A DNA stretch of 64,000 bases from Niabella yanshanensis (GCF_034424215.1 NZ_CP139960.1:1302001-1366000); one strand, 5' to 3'; numbered from the stretch's first letter, positions 52,481 to 62,649 are shown. Notes: generated by a model not told the origin, from the letters alone. Made by a program: numbers and translations.

Positions 52481-53014
52481 CTACCTGTTTAAAAGCGCAT
52501 ACAGGTCCAGGCTGATAAATCGGCCATTTTTCACTTCAGCATCCTGCTGGGTTCCTTCCAGCACGAAGCACAGCTTCTGCATTACCCGCTTACTATTATG
52601 ATTAGCCGTTTCTACCACGGCTTCGATGCGGTGTATTCCCACTTTAGTGAAGGCATGGTCACAGATAAGCCGGGCAGATGACACCATAATTCCACGTCCC
52701 CAATATTCCGGCAACAACCAGAAACCGATCTCGGCTTTACGATGCACTTCTGAATAATTGTTGAACCCGCAGGCGCCATAAAACCCATTGCCGTCTTTAG
52801 ATACAATGGCCCACCAAACGCCACTGCCCTCTTCCCGGATTTGTTGATACCATTCCATCTGAGCTTTGGTTTCCGAGCGTGTTTTATAGCTGATACCATA
52901 GTACCTGATCACATCTGGATGAGAAAGTCCCTGGTAAATTTGATCCAGGTCTGATGATACAATAGGTCTTAGGAGGATATCTTTGGCAGACAATTCAGGG
53001 CAGCTGATTTTCAT
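52481..53014 (-). CDS. GNAT N-acetyltransferase, RimJ/RimL-like
   Basis: A 177-residue acetyltransferase. The acetyl-CoA loop segment appears as AEIGFWLLPEYWGRGIMVSSA, followed by HRIEAVVETANHNSKRVMQKLCF, typical of RimJ/RimL-type GNATs that act on protein N-termini or antibiotics. ATG 53014 (MKISCPELSAKD) is preferred over the in-frame start at 53050. It converges with purU. Substrate unknown. Confidence 0.88.
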   Translation of the reverse strand: MKISCPELSAKDILLRPIVSSDLDQIYQGLSHPDVIRYYGISYKTRSETKAQMEWYQQIREEGSGVWWAIVSKDGNGFYGACGFNNYSEVHRKAEIGFWLLPEYWGRGIMVSSARLICDHAFTKVGIHRIEAVVETANHNSKRVMQKLCFVLEGTQQDAEVKNGRFISLDLYALLNR

Positions 53015-53140
53015 GTTCCTTTCTTTAATCGTGTTTAAAGGTATCACCATTTATTACAATTCTGAAAAAGTTTATCCAAAAGAAATGCCGCATCTTTTTA
53101 CAGATACGGCATTACTCCATCAAAACCTAACCATCAAAAC

Positions 53141-56100
53141 TTATAAATGCGTGGGTGTAAAACCGTCTTCACTCAACGCTCTGTGTTCATAATTGGCTAC
53201 CATCAGTTCTTCAATAGATTCCTGTTTTTTATTTTTATTGAATCGCGCGATCAGCTTGTCAAAAATGGCGTACATCACGGGAACTACGATCAGCGTCAGG
53301 AACAACGAACTCAATAAACCTCCGATAATAACCCAGGCCAACCCGTTCTTCCATTCCGCACCCGCACCACTGGCCAATGCAATTGGTAACATACCAATCA
53401 CCATGGCAATCGTGGTCATCAGGATGGGTCTTAACCTGGCATGGTTCGCCTGTATCAGCGCGTTGTAGGTAGTTTCACCTTCTGCTTTTCGCTGATTGGT
53501 AAAGTCTACCAGGATAATCGCATTCTTGGCCACCAAACCAATCAACATGATCAAACCCAATATGGTAAATATATTTAAAGAGTTATTGGTGAGCGCCAGC
53601 GCCAGCAATGCACCTATAATGGATAAAGGGATAGAGAACAATACCACAAACGGGTATACAAAACTATCATACAAAGCCACCATGATTAAGTACACCAATA
53701 CAATGGCAATCAACAATGCGATACCCAGGGTACCAAAACCTTCACTTTGATTTTCCATATCGCCACCCCAGATATAGTTGACTCCCGTAGGTTTTTGGAT
53801 ATCTTCTATAGCAACACCCCACTCCGCGGCAATAGTACCGGTAGGACGGCCAACAGATTGCGCCTGCACAGTAACTGAAGTACTTTTATCTCTTCTTTCC
53901 AGCATACTCGGTCCTGAACTTTCTCTTACTGTAGCGAATTGAGATAACCGTATCTGCTCTCCCCTTTCATTCATAAACAAAAGGTTGTTAACATCGGTAA
54001 TGCTCTTACGATTGAAAGCACCATAGCGCATATTAATATCATATTCATATTCACCCGCACGGTACTTTCCATCGGTATTTCCGCTAAAAGCCGTTTGCAT
54101 AGTAGCACCTACGGTTTGAAGACTCAGGCCTAATGCAGCCATTTTATCCCTATCCACCTGCACATTGATCTCGGGGTTCCCGGTCTCTACCGATAATTTA
54201 ATTTCAGTAGCACCTTTGATACCGGCCAGTTTATCCTTGGCCGCATTGGCGAAACGCATCACACTATCCAGGTTAGGGCCTGTTACCACGAGGCCTAAAG
54301 GCGCGTTTTCCGCAGAGCCCAAAATACTTACGGGTACTGTTTTTACTTTGGCTCCTACCAGTATCTTTTCGAGCTCCCTCTTTGTTTTAGCAGCGTATAC
54401 ATTAGCGTCATCCTCCCTGTCTTTTTTCTCCACCAAACGCACGCTGATCTCCGACTTATAAGCCGTAGCCTGTGATGCCCCCATACCATCACTACTCTGA
54501 CCAACTGTTGTAATCAGGTTGGTTACTTCAGGTTTGGTTTTCAGAAATGCTTCTGCTCTTTGGGTCATCTGGTTGGTTTGTTCGATTGAAACATCTTTCG
54601 GCATTTCTATCTGCACCAGGAACTCGCCCCTGTCACTTTTAGGAAAGAAATCCGTACCCACAAAACCTGCTCCGATCATGGAGAAAGATGTGATCAGCAG
54701 TACAAATACTGCAACCAATGTGGTTTTCTTGTATTTCAAACTCCATTTCAAAATACCGGTGATAGCATCGGTGAATTTGTTCAAGCCTCTTTCAAAGCTC
54801 AGTATTATTTTACCAAACCAGCTTTTCCCCGTGATGTGCTCCAGCTTACCAAAACGGGAGCTTAACAAGGGTACAATGGTGAAGGAAGATAATAAGGACA
54901 GTACTGTAGCCAAAGCTACCGTTACACAAAACTCTCTCAAAATATCCGACACCAATCCTGTACTTATGGCTATAGGAATAAACACCACCACAATTACTAA
55001 TGTAATGGCAGTAACCGTAAAACCAATTTCTTTGGTGGCGTCAAATGCAGCCCTCACTTTGTTTTTCCCCATCTCCATGTGGCGGTAAATATTCTCTAAT
55101 ACCACAATGGCATCATCAACCAATATACCTACCACTAATGAAAGACCGAGTAATGACATCAGGTTTAAAGAATAGCCCAGCAGGCTCATACCTATAAATG
55201 TTGCAATTAAAGAGGCAGGTATGGCCACCATCACAATCAGTGCGTTTCTGATACTATGCAGGAAAAACAACATTACCACGGCTACCAGGATGATCGCCAG
55301 GATCAGGTCATGTATTACCGCATCGGCAGATTCTAACGTATAAACAGAAGCATCATTGGCGATGGTTAACTGCAAACCCGAAGAGGCATATTCTGATTGC
55401 AGCCGGTTTACAATGGCCTGCACCCCTTCGCTCACACTAACACCATTGGCATCCGATTGCTTCAACACCTGTAACGCGATTGATGATTCATTATTTACCC
55501 TCGCCAGCTTTTCTACATCTTTCTGGGCATCCTGAACATCAGCCACATCAGCTAAACGTACCTGTCCGCCGGTAGCAGAAGTTTTTACCACCAGGTTTCT
55601 TAATTCATCAATTGTTTTAAATTTACCGGCTAGGCGGATCAGGATATCCTGATCTCTTGTTTGTACGCTACCCGTCGGGAAATCAAGATTAGCTGCCAGT
55701 ACCGCCTGCTGCACCTGCAATACGGAAAGACCATTAGCTTCCAGTTTTGCGGCATTAAAGCTTACCTGTATCTCCCGCTCCTGCCCACCAATAAGGTTTA
55801 CCTGAGCTACACCGGGCACACGGGAAATAACCGGCCCGATCCGCTTATCCATCAGGTCGAAGAAACTCGCCTCATCGAGTTTCGCAGTAGCTGATAGAGT
55901 AACCACCGGCAGATCATCTAATGAAAACTTGTTCAGAGACGGAGGATCTACATCATCAGGAAGATCTTTTAATATCGCGTTTACTTTTCTTTGCGCATCA
56001 TTTAAGGCATAGTCCACATCGGTACCACTATTTAAAGTAATAATAACTGTAGACAAACTTTCATAAGACTTTACATCTATCTTTTTAATGTTTTCCATAG

Positions 56101-56317
56101 AAGATACCGCATCTTCTATTTTTCTCGACACCGTATTCTCCACTTCGCTCGGCGATGCGCCGGGGTAGATCGTAGTAACAGAAACTACCGATGGACTAAA
56201 CTTGGGCAGTAGTTCGTAATTAAGCGTTGTGTAACTGAGAATACCTCCCAGGGTGAGTATTGTAAACAATACTATGACCAGTGAGGGCCGTTTAATGGAT
56301 AATTCAGCAATTTTCAT
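53141..56317 (-). CDS. RND efflux pump permease (HAE1 type)
   Basis: A 1058-residue inner-membrane drug/proton antiporter of the AcrB/MexF kind. It has the twofold RND layout: a first helix (LVIVLFTILTLGGILSYTTL), a large periplasmic loop (about 35-330), helices including GILVDDAIVVLENIYRHMEM with the conserved Asp pair used in proton relay, then the second half starting near residue 525. It is the last gene of TetR-TolC-adaptor-permease, about 117 bases after the adaptor. The substrate is not predictable. Confidence 0.95.
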   Translation of the reverse strand: MKIAELSIKRPSLVIVLFTILTLGGILSYTTLNYELLPKFSPSVVSVTTIYPGASPSEVENTVSRKIEDAVSSMENIKKIDVKSYESLSTVIITLNSGTDVDYALNDAQRKVNAILKDLPDDVDPPSLNKFSLDDLPVVTLSATAKLDEASFFDLMDKRIGPVISRVPGVAQVNLIGGQEREIQVSFNAAKLEANGLSVLQVQQAVLAANLDFPTGSVQTRDQDILIRLAGKFKTIDELRNLVVKTSATGGQVRLADVADVQDAQKDVEKLARVNNESSIALQVLKQSDANGVSVSEGVQAIVNRLQSEYASSGLQLTIANDASVYTLESADAVIHDLILAIILVAVVMLFFLHSIRNALIVMVAIPASLIATFIGMSLLGYSLNLMSLLGLSLVVGILVDDAIVVLENIYRHMEMGKNKVRAAFDATKEIGFTVTAITLVIVVVFIPIAISTGLVSDILREFCVTVALATVLSLLSSFTIVPLLSSRFGKLEHITGKSWFGKIILSFERGLNKFTDAITGILKWSLKYKKTTLVAVFVLLITSFSMIGAGFVGTDFFPKSDRGEFLVQIEMPKDVSIEQTNQMTQRAEAFLKTKPEVTNLITTVGQSSDGMGASQATAYKSEISVRLVEKKDREDDANVYAAKTKRELEKILVGAKVKTVPVSILGSAENAPLGLVVTGPNLDSVMRFANAAKDKLAGIKGATEIKLSVETGNPEINVQVDRDKMAALGLSLQTVGATMQTAFSGNTDGKYRAGEYEYDINMRYGAFNRKSITDVNNLLFMNERGEQIRLSQFATVRESSGPSMLERRDKSTSVTVQAQSVGRPTGTIAAEWGVAIEDIQKPTGVNYIWGGDMENQSEGFGTLGIALLIAIVLVYLIMVALYDSFVYPFVVLFSIPLSIIGALLALALTNNSLNIFTILGLIMLIGLVAKNAIILVDFTNQRKAEGETTYNALIQANHARLRPILMTTIAMVIGMLPIALASGAGAEWKNGLAWVIIGGLLSSLFLTLIVVPVMYAIFDKLIARFNKNKKQESIEELMVANYEHRALSEDGFTPTHL

Positions 56318-56434
56318 TTATAGTATTTTATAGGATTTAATATCCTTTGTTCTTAGTAAATCATTGGACTATAACATCCGGAACCAGCTGTATAGTGAAC
56401 CATTTATCCTATCGCATAAATAGCCTCTGGCCCC

Positions 56435-57502
56435 TTATTTGATGATTGATACAGGACTTCCATTCACCAAATTGATTTGGCCTGTAACAATTACCTGCTC
56501 ATTAACTGCCAGTCCTTCCAGCACTTCTACTTTATCTCCGAAGATCCTGCCCGCTACTACTTTACGTAATACAGCTTTTCCTTCTTTTACTGTAAATATT
56601 TCGTTGCTGCTAACACTGCCTACAAATGCAGCTCTCGGTATCAGTATGGCAGGCGCCTGTTGTGCAAATACAAAATGAGCCGATCCATACATACCAGCCT
56701 TTAAAGATTGACCTGCATTATTAGCGATCGCAATCTTTACCGGGAAATTCAGGTTGGCATCTGCTTTAGGCGCAATAAATTCTATTTTACCTACAAATTT
56801 TTTATCGGGGAATACGCTTGCCGCAATGTCCACCACATCACCAATATGCAGATTAGCTACCTGTTGTTCAGAAACAGCTACGTCCAATGTCAGTTTAGAT
56901 ACATCAACAATTTCAAATAACTGTGTTCCCGGAGACAAAACGGAGCCTGGTTCAATCATACGTTTGTTCACAATACCATTAATAGAGGCCCTGATGTTGG
57001 CATCCGTTACTTTTATACGGGCCTGTCTTACTCTTGCTGCTGCGTTCTTTAAAGACAGTTCAGCCTGGTCTACCTGCTGCTGCGTAACCCCACCTGTTTT
57101 CAAAGCGCTCTCATAACGTTCTTTATCTTTCAATGCATTCTGATACACTTCATTGGCGTTCTGTACATCTACATCCAGGTTATCCGTTTTAATAACGGCC
57201 AGGGTTTGCCCCTTTCTTACATAACTACCTTCATCTACCAGCACGCTGATCACACGACCTGCAGTCTCAGCAGCAAAATTGATCTCCTGACCGGCTGCGA
57301 ATATGCCGTTGGCATTAAAATCGATATTCAGGTCTGCTGTTTTCACCGTGTCGATCTTTACAGCTATTGCACTGTTCGCTTCCGCTACCACAGCAGTTTT
57401 GGCTTCATTTTTCTTTTTATTATTGGTTAATACATAAGCAATCAATGCCAGTATACCCACAACAGCCAGGATGGTAATAATGATTCTTGTACTCTTTTTC
57501 AT
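56435..57502 (-). CDS. RND efflux periplasmic adaptor (MFP)
   Basis: A 355-residue HlyD/AcrA-type adaptor joining the permease to the outer-membrane channel. One N-terminal membrane helix (IIITILAVVGILALIAYVL) is followed by a biotinyl-lipoyl-like region (AETAGRVISVLVDEGSYVRKG), an alpha-hairpin (about 110-170), the second lipoyl half and beta-barrel. It starts 31 bases after the TolC gene stop on the same strand, an unusual but known order of TolC before the adaptor. Confidence 0.95.
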   Translation of the reverse strand: MKKSTRIIITILAVVGILALIAYVLTNNKKKNEAKTAVVAEANSAIAVKIDTVKTADLNIDFNANGIFAAGQEINFAAETAGRVISVLVDEGSYVRKGQTLAVIKTDNLDVDVQNANEVYQNALKDKERYESALKTGGVTQQQVDQAELSLKNAAARVRQARIKVTDANIRASINGIVNKRMIEPGSVLSPGTQLFEIVDVSKLTLDVAVSEQQVANLHIGDVVDIAASVFPDKKFVGKIEFIAPKADANLNFPVKIAIANNAGQSLKAGMYGSAHFVFAQQAPAILIPRAAFVGSVSSNEIFTVKEGKAVLRKVVAGRIFGDKVEVLEGLAVNEQVIVTGQINLVNGSPVSIIK

Positions 57503-57533
57503 CTGTTCGTTTATTTTATATTTTGTTTGATGG

Positions 57534-58895
57534 TTAATTCATGAGGGTCTTTAACATCCCTTTCGATTTGATCAGTTGTATCTCAGCTACGCGGTAGTTC
57601 AACATAGCCGCTACATGATTATTCTGGGCTTCAGACAAAGCATTTTGAGCGTCCAGCAAATCGGTAAGTGGAGCAAGCCCTAACTGATAATTACTTCTGG
57701 TGTTATCAAGCACTTTCTGAGCAAGCTCTACATTTATTTTTTGGTTGTTCAGTATAATGATATTATTCTTTATCTGCGTTTTGGCATTTTCGTAAGACAG
57801 GTCAATACTATTTTTTGTCTTAGTCCTGTCCTCCCTTAATCTTTTCAGCTCTACATTAGCCTGGTTGATCCTGGCTTTGGTGGCATGCCCGTTAAAGATG
57901 GGTATTTTCAGGTTTAACCCGATGGCCGCCACATCAAACGAATTGCCATTGCGACCCGCGCCTATAGGGAAGCGATTCGATAAGCTCTGATAACTATAGT
58001 TACTGGTTAAAGAAAGTGTAGGATAATACTCGGCTACAATAGATTTCTTCTGATACTCCAGGAGCTCTTCCTGCTTGTTCAACACCCTGATCTCTGTGCG
58101 ATTGTTAGCATTCAAGCTATCGGGCAGGTCCAGTTGAAATACTGCTATATCCAGTTGTTCAGGATCCTCAATCACAACGGGCTGCGTAACCGGCATACCG
58201 ATATAAAACTTCAACTGGTTTTCGTATTGAGTAACCGCATTGAGCAACTGTTGCCGTTGACTTTGCAGATTCGATAACTGAACGGTTACACGATCTACAT
58301 CTATCTGTTTACCCAGTCCGCTCTCAAACTGACCTTTTATAATATTATAGGCTTTTTGAGTAGTGCTGATATTGCTGTCGACATTGGCGATCTGCTGGCG
58401 CTGCACAAATACCTGGTAATAGCTGGTAGCCACCTGTTCTAATACCTGCTCTTCGGTGAGCTGGTTATTTAAGGTGTAAAATTCCTTGGTAGTTTTAGCA
58501 GCCTTCAACCCTGTAAATACCGATTGGTCAAAAAGATTTTGGGTAAGATTCACGCCCACGTTGGCGTTCCATTTTTGCCCAAAAGCGATCAGCATATCCT
58601 GTCCCGGGTTGGATGGGTTCAATGCCCCTGGCAACACACTTTGCTGTAGTAACGGGTTATAATTCAATTGCCCTGATCCACTGATCTGGGGCAGCGCCCT
58701 TGATCGAACCTCATCTATTTTGTACTGGGCATTCTCCAGATCGAGCCGAGCTTTGCGCGCATCCGTATAATGCTGAACGGCGTAATTTAAAGCCTCTTTA
58801 AGAGTTAATGCCTCTCCGGTCTGAGCCATGACGCTGCCTGTAACAATGCTCATAACCAGTGAAAGCCATAACGGTTTTAGATTTTTCTTGAACAT
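57534..58895 (-). CDS. TolC-family outer-membrane efflux channel
   Basis: A 453-residue outer-membrane factor with signal peptide (ending VMAQT). It shows the two repeated halves of TolC, each with long amphipathic helices (ALNYAVQHYTDARKARLDLE in the first, TDLLDAQNALSEAQNNHVAA in the second). It starts 9 bases after the TetR gene, so the regulator and pump form one operon. Confidence 0.94.
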   Translation of the reverse strand: MFKKNLKPLWLSLVMSIVTGSVMAQTGEALTLKEALNYAVQHYTDARKARLDLENAQYKIDEVRSRALPQISGSGQLNYNPLLQQSVLPGALNPSNPGQDMLIAFGQKWNANVGVNLTQNLFDQSVFTGLKAAKTTKEFYTLNNQLTEEQVLEQVATSYYQVFVQRQQIANVDSNISTTQKAYNIIKGQFESGLGKQIDVDRVTVQLSNLQSQRQQLLNAVTQYENQLKFYIGMPVTQPVVIEDPEQLDIAVFQLDLPDSLNANNRTEIRVLNKQEELLEYQKKSIVAEYYPTLSLTSNYSYQSLSNRFPIGAGRNGNSFDVAAIGLNLKIPIFNGHATKARINQANVELKRLREDRTKTKNSIDLSYENAKTQIKNNIIILNNQKINVELAQKVLDNTRSNYQLGLAPLTDLLDAQNALSEAQNNHVAAMLNYRVAEIQLIKSKGMLKTLMN

Positions 58896-58904
58896 ATTTG
58901 ATGA

Positions 58905-59531
58905 TTAAACTTGTACGGTTGTTGAATATTGATTTAAATGTTGGGTGGCCAGGTCTTCTCCCTGGTGCGTGGTTATCCCATACAGCAGGCAGGCCACCAG
59001 TTGTTGCTGCACATCTTTACCGGAATGCTGATGCCCCAGCAGCGTAATATCTTTATTATAAGCCATTAACTGGTTTAAAGACAGGTGTGCGATGATATTA
59101 CTGTTTACATCTTCTTTATACAAACCACAGCCTTTTCCTCTTTCGATATTGTAGGAAAGGATCACCGGCAGAAACTGGGTTCTGAAAAGGCGTAGCTCGC
59201 TGTAGACTTCTACATTGTCCTGTTTGAGTTGACGTATTACGGCCGGCGGGAAGAATGCAGAAAACTTTAATATCAACTTCGACACGTTCAAAAATTCTGC
59301 TACCGCATCATTTGCCTGGTCTAATACCTGCCGGATCTTTACCTCTACATGATTGATTAAGCGGTGGTATAAAGTCTCGATCAGATCCGCTTTGTTTTCA
59401 AAATATTTATACAATGTTTTTTTAGAAACACCGGAAGAAGCAGCCACATCATCCATCGTAGTGGTTCTGGGCCCATACTCCGAAAAAAGAAACAAAGCCT
59501 TTTTTAATATTTTATTTCTGCTTGCTGACAT
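58905..59531 (-). CDS. TetR-family repressor of the efflux operon
   Basis: A 208-residue regulator with an N-terminal helix-turn-helix (TTMDDVAASSGVSKKTLYKYFENKADLI) and a divergent ligand-binding C-terminus. It heads the TetR-TolC-adaptor-permease operon and probably represses its own promoter. A palindrome TTGAC-N6-GTCAA lies 7 bases upstream of its start. The inducer is unknown. Confidence 0.92.
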   Translation of the reverse strand: MSASRNKILKKALFLFSEYGPRTTTMDDVAASSGVSKKTLYKYFENKADLIETLYHRLINHVEVKIRQVLDQANDAVAEFLNVSKLILKFSAFFPPAVIRQLKQDNVEVYSELRLFRTQFLPVILSYNIERGKGCGLYKEDVNSNIIAHLSLNQLMAYNKDITLLGHQHSGKDVQQQLVACLLYGITTHQGEDLATQHLNQYSTTVQV

Positions 59532-59537
59532 ATTTGT

Positions 59538-59553
59538 TTGACTTTTTTGTCAA
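59538..59553. promoter_or_regulatory. Palindromic operator before efflux operon
   Basis: TTGACTTTTTTGTCAA is a perfect 5-bp inverted repeat with a 6-base T spacer just before the TetR start at 59531, the expected place for an autoregulatory TetR operator. Confidence 0.55.
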
Positions 59554-59610
59554 TTACTAAACATAAAAAAATGATTAGGGCTGAAGAACGATCCAAATAC
59601 TAACATAAAT

Positions 59611-59630
59611 GTTTGACAATATTGTTAATA
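59611..59630. promoter_or_regulatory. Second palindrome, shared with the other TetR gene
   Basis: GTTTGACAATATTGTTAATA is a near-palindrome. Its core TTTGACAA-N2-TTGTTAA also occurs at 60252-60271 before the second TetR gene, so one regulator may bind both. Confidence 0.5.
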
Positions 59631-59645
59631 ACGGGTCAAAAAAAA

Positions 59646-60248
59646 TTACTTCAGGAAAAGCGTTTTTAAAATTGCAGCTTCCCGGTCAGCCATGATTGCA
59701 TCAAATTCCTTTTTGGTAACGGGTAAAGTACGCTCCAGAAGCGGACGCATAATAATAGGGTACGAAATAAGTGAAGCCATATTCAATAAAAAATGTACAG
59801 GATTCATGGTTACAATATTGCCTGCTTTCATTTCTTTTTTTATCTCCTTTAAAAAGCCTTCGATCTTTTCATACTCGGGGTTCTTGCCTTCTATTAATGA
59901 ATCCAGTTCCTTGGGATCGATGATCTGGGATAACAAATAGCTGTCTAAAAAAGGATACTTCAGCCCCTGTTCCATCCAGATATTGATAAGGTGCTTCATT
60001 TTCTGTTTAAAAGAAAGCTCGGGGTGATCCATTTCCTCCATTTTTTTATGGAACTCGTTCCTGCCATCTTCCATCACCTTCTTAAAAAGCTGATCTTTTG
60101 AGCGAAAATAATAATGCACCAAAGTCCGGTTCACCCCTGCAGCATCTGCGATCTCCTGGGTAGTAGCATTAAACCTTCCTTCTGTAAAAAATATCTTTTT
60201 TGCAGTTTCCTTAATCAGATCTTCGGTGGCGCTATCTTTCTTAGACAT
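59646..60248 (-). CDS. TetR-family regulator, second
   Basis: A 200-residue TetR/AcrR-type regulator. The helix-turn-helix segment is ATTQEIADAAGVNRTLVHYYFRSKDQLF. The C-terminal part resembles the TetR_C domain of AcrR-like regulators. ATG 60248 is preferred to the in-frame ATG at 60260, because the palindrome 60252-60271 would otherwise lie within the coding start. The SBF-like transporter gene lies 63 bases upstream on the same strand. Confidence 0.9.
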   Translation of the reverse strand: MSKKDSATEDLIKETAKKIFFTEGRFNATTQEIADAAGVNRTLVHYYFRSKDQLFKKVMEDGRNEFHKKMEEMDHPELSFKQKMKHLINIWMEQGLKYPFLDSYLLSQIIDPKELDSLIEGKNPEYEKIEGFLKEIKKEMKAGNIVTMNPVHFLLNMASLISYPIIMRPLLERTLPVTKKEFDAIMADREAAILKTLFLK

Positions 60249-60251
60249 AAT

Positions 60252-60271
60252 GTTTGACAAAATTGTTAAAC
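60252..60271. promoter_or_regulatory. Palindromic operator before second TetR gene
   Basis: GTTTGACAAAATTGTTAAAC is a near-perfect 20-base palindrome ending 3 bases before the ATG at 60248. It is suited to autorepression. Confidence 0.6.
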
Positions 60272-60310
60272 AAAGTTACAGCTATTCAATTCAAAAAAAC
60301 AAGTTAAAAA

Positions 60311-61276
60311 CTAAATTTCTTTTTCCTGAGCCATTTTAGATGCGATAACGCTTACTATAAAGATCTGTATGGCATGAAAAAGCATCAGTGGCAAAAGGAT
60401 CAGCCCTGCAGGCATCGAAGCCGGAAACAACACTTTGGAGAAAACAGTGCCATGCACCAACGATTTTTTGGTACCACAAAACCGTGCGGTGATGGTATCT
60501 TCCCGGTTAAATCCCAACCGGCGTGCCATTAAACCGATGACCCAGTAAATGCCGTAAAAAAGTAATACTACCGCCAGCGCCATCAACAGCAGGTCCAATA
60601 CATCAACCGAACTGAATATATTTTTCTCGAATGATTCGGCAAAGCTTTTATAAACGATCAGCAACACAATTGTTTTATCAAACAAGGTAAGGTATTTACC
60701 GTATCGTACGGTATAAGCATGTCCCAACCTCTGCAGAGCCAAACCCAGTACTACCGGCAATAATATTTCGGTTAATAGCTTCAGGTAAATATGGCCCAGG
60801 TCAAAATCAGCTGCGGTCTGCTCTAAGAATAATCCTACCCAAAGCGGCGTGATAGCAATACCTATCAAACCGGAGATACTGGCATTAAAGATAGCGGCCG
60901 GTATATTGCCCTTTGCTATGGAAACCATCACTACAGATGAAGAAACCGTGGACGGTAAGGCGGCCAGGAAAAGAAAAGCCAGCCAGACGGAAAAATGAGT
61001 TTCCTTGAAAAACGGGTAAGCAATAATAACAATAGCAGGAAATAAAAGATAGGTAGATGCCTGTATCAGCACATGAAGCTTCCAGTTCTTAAGACCCGAT
61101 TTAATTTTTTCAGGGCTGAGCTTTAAACCATAGAAGAAAAAGATAAGCGATACCCCAATACTGCTGATGGCATCAAGAGGTATCTTACTCTGCCCGCTTC
61201 CGGGTTCCCGAAAAAAGTAAGCGATAATTACTACTGCAATTATCGCCAATACAAATTTATCTATTTTAAATTTCAC
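60311..61276 (-). CDS. SBF-like bile acid:sodium symporter-family protein
   Basis: A 321-residue membrane protein with about ten helices, matching the SBF-like group (Rch1/YfeH-type) related to bile acid:Na+ symporters. Characteristic segments are IGVSLIFFFYGLKLSPEKIK, LAALPSTVSSSVVMVSIAKG (the crossover region) and FCGTKKSLVHGTVFSKVLF. The substrate is unknown; bile acids are unlikely for an environmental bacterium. The gene lies between plsX and the second TetR gene on the same strand. Confidence 0.88.
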   Translation of the reverse strand: MKFKIDKFVLAIIAVVIIAYFFREPGSGQSKIPLDAISSIGVSLIFFFYGLKLSPEKIKSGLKNWKLHVLIQASTYLLFPAIVIIAYPFFKETHFSVWLAFLFLAALPSTVSSSVVMVSIAKGNIPAAIFNASISGLIGIAITPLWVGLFLEQTAADFDLGHIYLKLLTEILLPVVLGLALQRLGHAYTVRYGKYLTLFDKTIVLLIVYKSFAESFEKNIFSSVDVLDLLLMALAVVLLFYGIYWVIGLMARRLGFNREDTITARFCGTKKSLVHGTVFSKVLFPASMPAGLILLPLMLFHAIQIFIVSVIASKMAQEKEI

Positions 61277-61318
61277 GATACTTATTCATGGCCGCCTCAG
61301 CAGGCTATAAAAGAATAA

Positions 61319-62266
61319 CTATATTCCGCTAATCGCCTCTTTTACTTTGCCCAGTACATTGGTGTTCAGCATACGCACAGCTACATCTATCATATTACCA
61401 AAGGCGGTGCCGTGCGAAATTCCATGACCGATAATTACCGGCTTCTCCACTCCCAGGACCGGGGTTCCGCCATAAATTTCAAAATTGAAGCGGTTCAAAT
61501 AAGGATTGTCGATCTGTTGATTCTGGGCAATATCGTAAACAGATTCGGCCAGCTTTAAAATAACGTTACCGGTAAATCCTTCACAAACCATTACATCAGC
61601 CTTATCTCCAAACACATCACGTCCTTCTACATTACCAATAAAATGTATGGCTTTATTTTCTTTTAAAAGCGGGTAAGCTGCCTGTGCCAGTATATTACCT
61701 TTCCCTTCTTCTTCACCTACGTTGATCAGCCCCACTTTGGGTTGCTCCACACCATATATGTATTGGCTGAAAACGGACCCCATAACCGCGAACTGGTTGA
61801 GCTGCTCAGGTTTGCAGTCGGCATTCAACCCAACGTCCACCAACAAACCGGTTCCTCCATCCTGCTTGGGAATAACAGAAGAAATAGTGGGTCTTAATAC
61901 ACCTTCGACTGTTTTAATACTGAACATAGCCCCTACCAGCATAGCGCCCGTATTCCCTGCGCTGATAAAAGCATCAATTTTACCTGTAGCCAGGTATTTA
62001 AAACCCACGGAAATGGATGAATTTTGTTTTTCTTTCAAAGCCCTGGTGGGATGCTCATTCATCTCAATGATCTCAGTGGTAGGTATTACCTGGTATTTCT
62101 CCTGCGGAACGCCCTGTTCAGCCAGCAAGGCGCTCAGTTGCAACTCATCTCCAAACAGCACCAATGATAATCCGTCAAAATCATGCGCCAGCAAATATTG
62201 CTTTACGCCTTTTACTGCTTCCAAAGGTGCAAAATCACCTCCCATCATGTCTAATCCGATATTCAT
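61319..62266 (-). CDS. plsX: Phosphate acyltransferase PlsX
   Basis: A 315-residue cytoplasmic enzyme that makes acyl-phosphate from acyl-ACP for phospholipid synthesis. It starts MNIGLDMMGGDFAPLEAVKG, with SAGNTGAMLVGAMFSIK and VCEGFTGNVILKLAE in the middle and VIIGHGISHGTAFGNMI near the end. Length is normal. It forms the conserved group yceD-rpmF-plsX, with a 188-base gap before it. Confidence 0.95.
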   Translation of the reverse strand: MNIGLDMMGGDFAPLEAVKGVKQYLLAHDFDGLSLVLFGDELQLSALLAEQGVPQEKYQVIPTTEIIEMNEHPTRALKEKQNSSISVGFKYLATGKIDAFISAGNTGAMLVGAMFSIKTVEGVLRPTISSVIPKQDGGTGLLVDVGLNADCKPEQLNQFAVMGSVFSQYIYGVEQPKVGLINVGEEEGKGNILAQAAYPLLKENKAIHFIGNVEGRDVFGDKADVMVCEGFTGNVILKLAESVYDIAQNQQIDNPYLNRFNFEIYGGTPVLGVEKPVIIGHGISHGTAFGNMIDVAVRMLNTNVLGKVKEAISGI

Positions 62267-62454
62267 CCGCAGATTTTTTGCTTTTCAATTGGGGAAATCC
62301 CCTTTTACTTCAACCCTCAGTATACCAGCATCCTGTGTCGAAAGTACTGCATACACTCCGTATCGGCTAAAATAAAAAAATTCCAGATACATCAGCCAAT
62401 GAATAGCCGGTATGTACATGGAATTCCGAAAAAAATAATATAGAACTAAAGATA

Positions 62455-62649
62455 CTAAGCCTTTGAAGGTGCTGTTTCAGCTACCACTTTACCTTTGTAA
62501 ATCAACTTTCCTTCGCTCACGTGCGCACGGTGACGTACATGGATCTCGCCAGTAGTTGCATCTGTAGTTAAAGTTTGTGCAGTAGCTTTATAGTGTGTTC
62601 TACGTTTTGCGCTTCTTTGCTGGCTGTGCCTGCGTTTAGGATTTGGCAT
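62455..62649 (-). CDS. rpmF: 50S ribosomal protein L32
   Basis: A 64-residue basic ribosomal protein. It starts MPNPKRRHSQQRSAKRRTHY, the classic L32 N-terminus. The zinc-binding cysteines of some L32 forms are absent, as in many C-minus paralogues. It lies 43 bases after yceD on the same strand. Confidence 0.97.
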   Translation of the reverse strand: MPNPKRRHSQQRSAKRRTHYKATAQTLTTDATTGEIHVRHRAHVSEGKLIYKGKVVAETAPSKA

